Shown here: in pieces, positions 42,755-51,941 of the stretch
How positions within the stretch are numbered: position 1 is the first letter of the stretch
Layout of the letters: each line of letters begins with the position of its first letter
Assembly (NCBI RefSeq): GCF_024139115.2
Contig: NC_085141.1
Location: forward strand, 172,310,994 to 172,374,993
Reading direction: 5' to 3'
Length of the DNA: 64,000 nucleotides
From: Armigeres subalbatus
Lineage: Eukaryota; Arthropoda; Insecta; Diptera; Culicidae
Translations under genes and position numbers: made by a program
The notes under the pieces: generated by a model
The model's input: only the letters and a program-made list of their open reading frames with translations
Databases searched by the model: none
Told to the model about the DNA's origin: nothing

Positions 42755-43324
42755 ATTCTCCTACTTTGTATCTTCCTCTATATTTCTCATGTTCTAGCAA
42801 TCGCTAGAACTGGAAATGGACTTTCATACCGTTTCCATTTTTATTCCTATACCTTCAACTTGAGTATTCTAACAGTAATCTGCTAGAATTGGAAATGAAC
42901 TATAGAGCTCGTTTCCTACATCCAATTAGAAATTCCATCAGTTACCTTCTCCCATCTATCACATTGGCAGCTCGTTAACCAAGACGAACCTCTGCCTCTC
43001 CAACCTAACCCAGAAATTCCAACAAATTCCGCATGAACTCGTGGCAAGTGCAGAGGTATATTCGGCTTGCAGTGGGCGAGTGATTGCATCATCATTTCCT
43101 CCCATTCCCTACATTGACTTGCATTCTGACGTGGCAGGCGCCAGTATGACCTAACAAATGAGATCACCAGTACTTGTACATTGAAGATGTGTGCTAGTCC
43201 CAAGCAAACATCTATTGGTTCCCTGTGCAAGAACAGCTGATCTGGTCATAATGGAGTAGCAACTACGAGCAGTCAATCAAGCTCAAGCTCAAGCTCAAGC
43301 TCTAGTGGATGTGTATCTGTTTGG

Positions 43325-43855
43325 TTTACCAATGGTTGATATTGCAGCTATCCTTTCTATTGTGTTGCTATCAGCTAAACCCCTGGAATTCGTCCCTGCT
43401 ACCTCCCAGGTGGCAATATTTTTTTCAGCACCAGCCAATGTTAAATTATCTTCAATAAGGAGTCGCTGCTGGAGGGCTTTATTCCGTATTCCAGCTATAA
43501 TGCGATCCCTAATGGCAACAGATTTGTAATCGGCAAAAGTGCAGAACTCTGCCTGTATAATTTGATTGCTAATACAAAGTCTTCAACTGATTCACCCTTT
43601 TGTTGAACACAGTTATCTAGCCTTTAACTTAGATATCATATCATCATATGCAACAGTTTTTAAATCCGTATTAGGGTATAATAACTTAAGTTCGGAGTAA
43701 ACTACAGGACCACCCAAAGTAGCTAAATAGGCCTTTTTGTGCTCCTCTTGAACTGTGTTGATTAAAAATAGATATTCTAAACGCTCTGCCCATTCGGTGA
43801 AGCCAGCACCTTTCCTGTAAGGTTCGATGCTGGTTGCCAACGCTGATTGTGCCAT
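43325..43855 (-). pseudogene. Ty3/gypsy gag N-terminal fragment
   Basis: It starts MAQSALATSIEPYRKGAGFT, with WAERLEYLFLIN and KKAYLATLGGPVVYSELKLL, a pattern found in capsid parts of Ty3-like gag. After a frame break near 43610 it continues with RDRIIAGIRNKALQQRLL and ends in the target duplication of S1 at 43324. I chose the ATG at 43855 because the similarity starts there. Confidence 0.75.
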
Positions 43856-45023
43856 TTTTCCCCAATCAACCGGGCTGCTTACAATACACCAAACACAATA
43901 GAAACAATCAAAAAGATGTGCACAATATTCAAACCGACCAAATTATCAGCAATGCCACAAACCAAATATCCAAATTAATAAAACGTTCAAAAAATAAGAA
44001 TCAGAAAAAATAGAACAAATTTTTGTCGCAATTGTACAACTTTGTAATAAAAAATGTTGACTTACCAGTGAAATCCTCACTCCTATCGACCGTTGCCGAT
44101 ATTCTAGATTTTCAAACCAGAGCAACTCACTTCTGTTCCACCTGGCTCTCAGCTCCGTAGACCAACTTCTATCAGTCGATATGAATGGTACAGCGTCGTG
44201 TTACCGCCAGAAATAAACGCCACCCGCTAGACTGCTGTTGTTCTTTGTTCCACGCTTCCAACTATGGAGAGCTGATGTTCACAATGGTACAATATCAATA
44301 TTCACTCTACCTGTATAATAAAAAGATACTCTCTTATTACTGTCGAGTCGTATACAGAATTCTATCGCCTTTTCAAACAAGGCAAACGATACTTTAAAAA
44401 CAGTCGAACAATGGCGACCACAAAATTCTATGTGATGTATAAATTAATATGGCATAACGGCGTGAAGAACCAAAACCACCTATTGTTAAATATTGGTATA
44501 TGAGTTTTAGGTTAGATAATTAGTAGTTGTATTAAAATGAATTTAATTATAATAAAAAAAATCACTCTAATTCTTTTGAATTGCACGAAAAGCACAATAA
44601 TTTCTATAAAAAGCACTCGAACAATGCCCCTAACCGGGACAAGCCCAATGACTGTGGTTTGACCGAAATGCGGTATTTCACAAAGCCACTACGCTTATGG
44701 TGGCCTTTTTCTTTGCCCGAGCACTTGAGATGATTTCACTTTTCCTGATTTAATGTTTGTCGCTAATACGGGAACTCTCAGACTCGTCGCCACGTTTTGT
44801 GTCAGGTGTTTCGGATGGTAAGATAGAAGTTCACTAGTCGCTATTTGAAACCAGACTAACTCTGGGCTGTATATTCAACTGGTTTTATGAACAAGATTTG
44901 AGTGCTTATGGGTAAGTATACAATGAATATATAAAATATTTCGGTTCACGTTCCTGAGATGCTTATACTCGAAACATGAATAATTCGAATGTGAGTAAAT
45001 ATATACGACAGTTACAAGTCGCA
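43856..45023. other. No gene recognised; expected place of the Ty3 5' LTR
   Basis: AT-rich, non-coding sequence. The Ty3 leader and 5' LTR should be here on the minus strand. I could not define LTR ends or a primer-binding site. Confidence 0.4.
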
Positions 45024-46113
45024 GACCATTATCGTTGGTAGCGGAATGAAGGCTTTCCGTACCAATGGCAGGGCGAAAGAAACATTCTCTTCCGATCTGC
45101 GCATTTGCATCCCAGATAACAATCTTTACATCGTGTGTTGGGCACTCTCCGTAGGCCTTATCAAGGCTCTCATAGAACTCATCCTTCACGTCATCAGGCT
45201 TATCGTTCGTTGGGGCATATATGCTGATCAGGCTATAGTTGAAGAATTTGCCCTTCATTCTCAATACGCAAATGCGGTCGCTTATCGGCTACCACCCGAT
45301 AACACGCTTCATCTGCTTCCCGATCACCATGAAGCCAACTCCTCGTTCTGCTCTGTCACCGCTGCTATAGTAGATGTGGTACTTGAATGAAGTGTTCGCT
45401 ATGGGATCCACCGCCCGATCCAGTTCTGGGCCCTCCTTAGCCGTGCGGTAAGATGCACGGCTAAAAAGCAAGACCATGCTGGCTGGGTTCGATTCCCGGT
45501 GCCGGTCTAGACAATTTTCGGATTGGAAATTGCCTCGACTTCCCTGGGCATAAAAGTATCATCGAGTTAGCCTCATGATATACGAATGCAGAAATGGTAA
45601 CTTGGCTTAGAAACCTCGCAGTTAATAACTGTGGAAGTTCTTAACGAACACTAAGCTGCGAGGCCGCAATGTCCCAGTGGGGGATGTAATGCCAATGAAG
45701 AAGAAGAAGAAGAAGAAGTTCTGGGCCACCGTTCCTGGATGGCTGCCACACTCACGTCGACCTTTTGCAGCTCACGAGCCAGGAGCCCAACACGTGCAGG
45801 TTCATTCAAAGTTCCCACGTTCCAATATCCGACTTTCCAATCGTTGTCCTTTATTCGTTGGGCCGTTGAATCAATCCGTTTGCTCTACTTTTGCCTTTCT
45901 TGGTAACTGTAGAATCTTCAGTAGGCTACCTTATCAGGGTTGCGCTACCTACATCGCGTTGAAGGGGCTGCCTTCTCGATGCTGACACGATGCAACATGG
46001 TGTGCTCAGTTTAGTTTAGAGTCCCTCGCTGGCACTCGGACGATGATCAACCGCCCCCAGCATGGGAAACAGACCCTGTTGTGAGCCGCTCCTAACATGG
46101 AGGACAGACGCTC
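45024..46113 (-). pseudogene. RTE-like LINE fragment: 5' UTR and endonuclease, carrying a SINE
   Basis: On the minus strand, a 5' UTR motif CTGATCGAGCGTCTGTCC (also at 4903-4920) starts near 46113. The endonuclease follows: DNDWKVGYWNVGTLNEPA, ELQKVDVSVAAIQE, GVGFMVIGKQMKRVIGW, FFNYSLISIYAPTNDKPDD and IVIWDANAQIG. In the last motif the usual GDxNA is WDANA. The sequence is split by a Feilai SINE at 45433-45716 and ends at about 45024, before the C-terminal endonuclease motifs. The family is related to but distinct from A and C. Confidence 0.8.
45433..45716 (+). mobile_element. Feilai-type tRNA-derived SINE, copy 2
   Basis: The copy starts CTCCTTAGCCGTGCGGTAAG, has the B-box GGGTTCGATTCCCGGTGCC and ends in (GAA)n. 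The 11-bp TSD AGTTCTGGGCC lies at 45422-45432 and 45717-45727. The same family occurs at 30766-31055 on the other strand. Confidence 0.85.
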
Positions 46114-46782
46114 GATCAGATTTGCATTCGGCATTTCTCTATCAAATAATCGATATGGGGTTTCCAGGTACACTTGGAATCAAACCAGACCCCACGGTAT
46201 TTAGAAGATAAAGATTGGTTTATGTCATCTTTCAACAGCTTTAGTTTCAGTTGAGCTGGGTACCGCTTCTTAGTAAACACTACCAATTGAGTTTTTGCGG
46301 AGAGAACTCGATTCCTAAATGTCTGGCCTAAACAGTCAGGTTATTTAGGGAATTTTGCAATAGTCATTGCAGGACATTTGCCCATGGACCTCTTAGGGAG
46401 ATCACGGCATCATCTGCAAGTTGTCTAAGCATTGCCCTTCCAAACAATTGTCAATATCTTTAACATAGAAATTATAAAGCAAGGGACTTAAACATAAACC
46501 TTGGGGAAGGGGCCCATGTAGCAATTTCTGGAAGTTGTCAGAGTTCCGAGAGTAAAGTTCATATGTTCCACTGACAACCAATTGCACAAAAATTATTTCA
46601 AATAACGGGTAATCCACTACTGTGCAGATTTTCGGACCGTAGAAGACTATGGATACTGAATCAAAAGCGCCCTTAATATCCAAGAAAACCATAAAGTATG
46701 TTGAATATTTTTTAGGATCATAACACTTGAATGGACCCCCTCCATGCTTTTGAGCCTTATCCATGTTGCGACTGAGCTCCAT
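46114..46782 (-). pseudogene. I-clade LINE reverse transcriptase fragment
   Basis: It contains MVFLDIKGAFDSVSI, LPQGLCLSPLLYNFYVKDI and, after a frameshift near 46410, the catalytic block LADDAVISLRGP. A C-terminal piece reads KTQLVVFTKKRYPAQLKLKL and WFDSKCTWKPHIDYLIEKC. The order and spacing fit I-clade LINEs (MosquI-like in mosquitoes). It is 5'-truncated and directly abuts the RTE-like fragment. Confidence 0.8.
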
Positions 46783-47633
46783 GTTGATGCACTAATTGGT
46801 TTATTTCAGCTTTCCCAAATATGTTGCACGTCATCTCATTTAATTGCTAAGAATATTCACATTTACCCTATCGCAGTGAATGCCAACGTGCAGAACGAAC
46901 TGCAACTCAATCCGTGCTCTAGCCTAATTCGTCCCCATTATCTCTAATATCCTTGTATGTAGTAGCTCTCCGCTTGCACAGTTCTTAGCAAGTGCAGCTC
47001 AATTTTCCCATTCCGATTTCACTTTTTGCGACGCATACAGCCGCGGACGGAGCACGAATCCAGTGCAGTGAAAGGTGGGTGCGCCGGGGACACAAAGTAC
47101 GGATGCTTGTAATCTCGCGCGAAATCGGATTCTGCTGTGTATGTGCCCTGTTGCTGCTTTCTGAAGTGCTTTTCAAACATTGCATTTACGTGGAAACCGA
47201 GCGGAGTGTGCCTTCCTCGTTATCGAGAAGAGCGCGTGGTTTTCCTCAAACCGTTCATAGGTTCCGTTGTTGATGGCGCGCGAGTGAGAAAAACCTTTTC
47301 TATTTCCTCTGGTGGATTAGGGTGGATGATCCAACTGTAATGGCATTACCGGGACAGCTAGTACATGTGAGGATTGCAACTATAAGCGAACTATTGGTCA
47401 ATCTTCTCTTATCGATTTTGGTGGAACTTATCATATGCCAAATTGAACACTGTGTCTCTATGGCGAAATATTATTTTTCAAGAATCAATATCTCTGAAAC
47501 ACCCTCTTTCTCTCCTCTCCTCTTTCATGAAGTGGGTAAACTAAAATGTTCTATCGAGGGATCTAGAGCAATCGACAGGATTTTATCATAATATGATTCA
47601 AAAAATGCATAACACCAAATTACCCAACAGTAT
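46783..47633. other. Unassigned; GC-rich patch at 46985-47290
   Basis: A moderately GC-rich patch with CpG-containing blocks holds overlapping ORFs on both strands (longest 93 codons at 46992-47273, with one hydrophobic segment). It may be an old promoter or first exon region, but I recognise no protein. Confidence 0.25.
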
Positions 47634-47963
47634 CCGACTAGAAGATCATAACAGAAACTGTACACAATATTAACATATTGTGATATTTATAACTTATTTT
47701 GATACAATTCTGTTCTTAGTAGCCATTATCTTTCAAATGTTGTAACAGAATGTTATCATATGATTTAACCCTTTTGTTACCGACAGGGTATCCGGGTACC
47801 TTTTTCGTTTTCAAGTGAATTTTTTTTAGGGTTCTAAACATCGCAGGAAATTGAAACTCCGTGACATCTTCAAACTCGGCAAAATTAAGGTATGGGTGGT
47901 ATGAAAATGAAAATCCAGTAAGGGGGGGCTTGGGGAGGGGCTTCTGAATATTTTTACCCCGTA

Positions 47964-48491
47964 CCCGATCAGGAATACATAACAAAATTATAACTCAATT
48001 CTATCTATCTATTGTTATTTAAAACAACGTGTGTTATAATTAGATAATTCGATAAAAATGTGTCTTCGGCCAGTTTTATTTCATATCAAAATTATAACAA
48101 CATTAATTATGTATATTTACACAAAATAATTGCCTACATTTTATGATATTGGAAAAAAGCGGAGGTAATCACCTCCAGTATAACTTGGATCAATGTTCGA
48201 TGTTAATAGCCACATTTTTACCACCACATTTAGTACCACATTTTTAGACGTAATGTAGGCAATTACTATGAAACTAGATTTTTGTACCTCATAATCATAT
48301 CAACGGTTGTTATAATGTTGAAATGAAGGTAACAACCTATGATATAATTATGTTACGGCTAGAGGGAATTTTGATATAATTTTTGTTATTTTAACAACTA
48401 ACCAGCCAATTTTATAACACATTTTGTTACATTACTTTTCTGAAATAAATAACTCCCCTTGTTATAATTTTGTTATGCATTCTTGATCGGG
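47964..48491. mobile_element. TA-flanked MITE (CCCGATCAGG ends)
   Basis: Ends CCCGATCAGGAATACATAAC and its inverted copy GCATTCTTGATCGGG surround about 528 bp rich in ATAACAAAATTATAAC-like motifs. TA flanks both sides. Internal motifs resemble those of the outer element, so the two families may be related. Confidence 0.75.
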
Positions 48492-48639
48492 TAACGTACC
48501 GACAGGGTACCCGGGTACCCACGTTTTGGTATGACCATAACTTCGTTAATTTTCAACCGATTTGGACGATTCTGTTTGCTATGGATTAAGAAATTCATCC
48601 TCTATCCGAACCATATCAAATAGGACCGATCCGGATTAC

Positions 48640-50050
48640 CCGGTTACCGGAGTTCCGGATTTGCTAGACCATGTCTCAAAAATGGAGAAGTTGATCTTAT
48701 AGAATCCAAATGATGATTTCTTGTATCCTGAGTTACCAGTTTCGCAGGAAACTCGAGGATTATGTCTTTGCAACGTATTAGGACCACGTGATCATATGGA
48801 CTCGGAACGGATATCTCGGAATAGGTTCCCGTGGGCCCTATAGTGGCCGCAAATTCATTCTGAAGGAACCCTGGCAATATGGGTATCAAAATTCTTGGAA
48901 TTGTTCGGGAAACATGTTATTCGTGTAGTTGAGACCATAGGATCGATATGAACCGGAACGGTCAATATGGGTATTAAAATTCTTGGAATTGTTCCGGAAA
49001 CATATTTCCCATGTAGTTGAGACCATAGGATGGATATCAACCGGAAAGATCATCCTGGAATAGGTTCCCGGAGGGGCCAAACACTCATTTAGAATAAACC
49101 CTGGCAATATGGGTATCAAAATTCTTGAAATTGATCCGGAAACATGTTTTCCATGTAGTTGAGACCATAGGATGGATACGACCTGGAACGGTCATTTAGG
49201 AACAGGTTCCCGGAGGGCCCGTAATGGTCAAACACTCATTTAGAATAAACCCTGGCAATATTGGTATCAAAATTCTTGGAATTGTTCCGGAAACATATTG
49301 TCCATGTAGTTGAGACCATAGGATGAATATCAACCGGAAAGGTCATCCTGGAATAGGTTCCCGAAGGGCCTAAAGTGACCATAAATTCATTTGGAAGAAT
49401 CCCTGGCAATATGGGTATCAAAATTCTTGGAATTGTTCTGGAAACATGTTATTCATGTAGTTGCGACCATAGGATGGATATGAACCGGAACGGTCATTCT
49501 GGAACAGGCTCCCGGAGGGCTCGTAGGGGCCAAACACTCATTTAGAATAAACCCTGGCAATATGGGTATCAAAATTCTTAAAATTATTCCGGAAACATGT
49601 TTTCCATGTAGTTGAGACCATATGATGGATATCAACCGGAATGGTCATTCTTGAACAGTTTCTCGGGGGGCCTAAAGTGACCATAAATTCGTTTAGAATA
49701 AACCCTGGCAATATGAGAATCAAAATTCTTGGAATTGTTCCTGAAACATGTTATTCATGTAGTTGAGACCATAGGATGGATATGAACCAGAACGGTCATT
49801 CTGAAACAGGTTCCCGGAGGGCTCGTAGGGGTCAAAAACTTGGAATAAACCCTGACAATATGGGTATCAAAACTCTTGGAATTGTTTCGGAAATATGTTA
49901 TCCATAAAGTTGAAACCATAGGATGAATATCAACCGCAACAGTCCTCGTATAACAAGTTCCCGAAAGGCCTTTAGTGGCCACAAACTCATTTGGAAGACA
50001 CCTTGGCATCAAAATTCTTGAAATATTTTTGGAAACATGTTTTTCCAAGA
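48640..50050. repeat. About 150-bp tandem repeat, 8-9 diverged copies
   Basis: GACCATAGGATGGATAT-type blocks recur near 48783, 48933, 49021 (a short unit), 49163, 49313, 49465, 49616, 49767 and 49913. Each unit also has AACCCTGGCAATATGGGTAT and GGAATTGTTCCGGAAACATG. A single inverted partial unit lies at about 50155-50270. Units are diverged enough to be old. Confidence 0.85.
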
Positions 50051-50572
50051 AGATGGGACTGATGTTGGGTCATCAGACTTAATGGCCGTTAGACCGAATG
50101 GTTATTGGGTCGAATGACAAGTGAGGAGTGAATAGTGAATAACTTATCAGATCATGCTTCCGAAACAATTTCATGAATTTTGATACCCATATTGCCAGTG
50201 TTTTATCAGAATGAGTTTGTGGCCACTTTAGGCCCGACGGGAACCTGTTTCCGGAATAACCGTTCCGGAATTTAATCATTAGATGGTCCTGTAACATAGT
50301 TAAGTTATATTCTTTAAATTTCCACCGAAGTTTATTAGTCATGACGCAAGAAATCTTCATTTGGTTGAATATATATCTTTAATTTCTACATACTTTGGGA
50401 CTTGGCCCAGTTAATCCGGAATTGCGATAACCAGGTAATTCTATATAACATGTATCGAGTAGCAGGTAAGTTCCTGCATCCGTTGCAACCAAAATCGTCA
50501 AAATCGGTGAAAAAGTGACAATGTTATAATAATTTGAAGTCCGTGGTACCCGGGTACGCTATCGGTATCGTA

Positions 50573-50738
50573 AGGGGTCGTACACATATTATGTAAGCAT
50601 TTTTTCTGGATTTTTCGAACCCCCTTCCCCCCATGTAAGATTTTTCTCATACAAATGTTTTTTTTATTTATTTGAAGTGTAAGATATTGACCGACCCCCT
50701 CCCCCCATAAGTGCTTACGTAAAATGTGTACGGCCCCT
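50573..50738. mobile_element. TIR MITE family G, copy 3
   Basis: Ends AGGGGTCGTACACATATTATG and GTACGGCCCCT are inverted, flanked by TA/TAA. It shares its C-run and ATGTAAGATTTTTCTCATAC interior with the copy at 18638-18792 and sits inside the right end of the TTAA element. Confidence 0.8.
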
Positions 50739-51432
50739 AAGGGTGTTTTTTGTCGGTAACAAAAGGGTTAAAAATGCTCAACACCGAATTGCCCAACAGT
50801 AGGCAATTAAAATAGATTTAGCAAAGTCTCCAAGCTATATAGATATCATAATGTCATAATTTGAAAAGATTGCCTTATTTGTAATCTTGTTAGTTTCGTC
50901 TGTATATTTATGCGTCTAACAAATTTTGTTATAAAAAATTAGTATAACATAATTACATATGCTGATATAATTTTGATATGACCTTCTAGTCGGGCAGATA
51001 TCATCATTGTGTAACGAATCAATAGCACGTGAAACTACGAGACCTTGATATTATTAGAATATGGAAAAATTATGTAATGTAAAATATGAACTCTACTACT
51101 CTACTGTAAGGACAAAAGGGCTGAACCCCCGACTCCCCCTCATAAATCTGCTGAATAAGCTGCAAACGGCAAATGCAGATTAATCTTATGAGCTGCTCTA
51201 CGGTTATGATGAAGAGCGCAGAAGTTATAATTTTTAAAGCTCAAAAAAAGTCACGAATTTTGGTTGTAATGTAATGTGGTAGATGGTTTTCAAATACTCC
51301 TATAAAATGGTTTATAGTGGTTATCTAGAGAGGGCCACTTGACCATATCTTAATCTTATCATAAGGTTGTCGTCTAATAATGAGTTCTATTGTTAGTTCT
51401 TATAATTTGATCTTGAAAACCATTCCAAGAGT

Positions 51433-51915
51433 AAGCATGAGCATGAGCATATGATCGCACAATTCGTAGTTGCTACTCCGTGATTGACTAGAACTTTCGA
51501 AATTGTACAGATAACACAATAAATGGGGTTTGGGACTAGCTACCCATTCTCAATGTACACGTTTCGGGTGCCAAAATATCTAAAGTCAATAACAGCACCG
51601 GCCACGTTCTTTAGTTCATGTAGGAAGGGAAGGATTATTGGTCCGACTCTTGTTGCTACTAGAGTCCGAGTATTGCTCTGCATCTCCACGATTGTCTTGG
51701 GATAGGATATCGTTTTAGTTACAAAGGAAAATTTATCTTGATTCACTTCGGTAAGTGATGCGATCTATGGGATGGGAAATAACACTAATTCACTGTCTCG
51801 CCACGAGAAAAAAATTAAAACATGCACGCCCGGCAGCATACGAAAACAGAGGAGAACGTTTTGGACGACCGAACGGACGCGCAGTACTCTATACTTACTT
51901 GCCCGATAGCTACTC
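51433..51915 (-). mobile_element. Retroelement S2: related 3' half to S1, 26-bp TSD
   Basis: A 26-bp duplication (starting TTGATCTTGAAA, ending TTCCAAGAGT) lies at 51407-51432 and 51916-51941. On the minus strand the element ends GGAGTAGCAACTACGA, a short spacer and a (GCTCAT)n hexamer tail. The last about 260 bp align with S1 (for example ACGTGGCCGG, TACATTGA, GCTAGTCCCAA). The 5' part has no 99-bp repeats. A minus-strand ORF (51540-51746) is unrecognised. Confidence 0.8.
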
Positions 51916-51941
51916 TTGATCTTGAAAACCATTCCAAGAGT

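Larger units (their letters stand above)
42153..43301 (+). mobile_element. Composite retroelement S1: 99-bp monomers + tRNA-like head + LINE-type tail
   Basis: A 23-bp duplication (starting CTAGTGGATG, ending TCTGTTTGG) at 42130-42152 and 43302-43324 bounds 1,149 bp. From 5' to 3' it contains five 99-bp tandem units plus a partial sixth, a tRNA-like pol III promoter unit (42677-42754), a unique body of about 500 bp, and a (CAAGCT)n hexamer tail. The last about 260 bp match element S2 at 51433-51915. No protein is encoded, so it is SINE-like and probably used another LINE's machinery. The upstream monomer block is unusual for a SINE. Confidence 0.8.
32335..43855 (-). mobile_element. Ty3/gypsy LTR retrotransposon remnant, fragmented by four insertions
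   Basis: Read on the minus strand, the surviving order is gag (43855), protease, RT, RNase H and the first residues of integrase (about 32335). This is the normal Ty3 order and shows a single parent element. The four breaks, each with its own target duplication, are the LINE at 33398-35656, the foldback at 35931-40957, the LINE scrap at 41767-41838 and the tandem-repeat retroelement at 42153-43301. Most of integrase is missing and I could not identify LTRs. The element is dead. Confidence 0.9.
47769..50767. mobile_element. TTAA-inserted element with CCCTTTTGTTACCGACA ends
   Basis: Inverted ends CCCTTTTGTTACCGACA and TGTCGGTAACAAAAGGG lie just inside TTAA on both sides (47765-47768, 50768-50771), as in piggyBac-type elements. 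A second GTACCGACAGGGTACCCGGG lies at about 48495-48513 and an inverted GTACCCGGGTAC near 50547-50558, so the end region may be duplicated or a second related copy nested. No transposase is visible. Confidence 0.75.
47634..50993. mobile_element. Outer TIR element of a nested stack
   Basis: The ends are CCGACTAGAAGATCATAACA at 47634 and an inverted copy ending CTTCTAGTCGG at 50993. Its own sequence is only about 350 bp: 47634-47764 and 50772-50993. All the rest is the element inserted at TTAA inside it. No TSD is evident for the outer element. Confidence 0.65.

Noticed and set aside
41781..42807. 304-codon minus and 224-codon plus ORFs
   Set aside because: They run through 99-bp repeats (33 codons each), open on both strands by arithmetic. 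Only the gag zinc-knuckle part (41850-42129) is real coding ancestry.
31744..44640. LTR pair for the Ty3/gypsy element
   Set aside because: I compared the sequence beyond each end by eye and found no shared repeat or primer-binding site, and integrase is missing at the 3' side.
47716..47985. 89-codon minus-strand ORF as a gene
   Set aside because: It spans the terminal inverted repeat of the TTAA element and the edge of a nested MITE.
51540..51746. Retroelement S2 ORF as a coding gene
   Set aside because: It has no recognisable domain, overlaps another ORF on the opposite strand, and the aligned region in S1 is not open in the same way.
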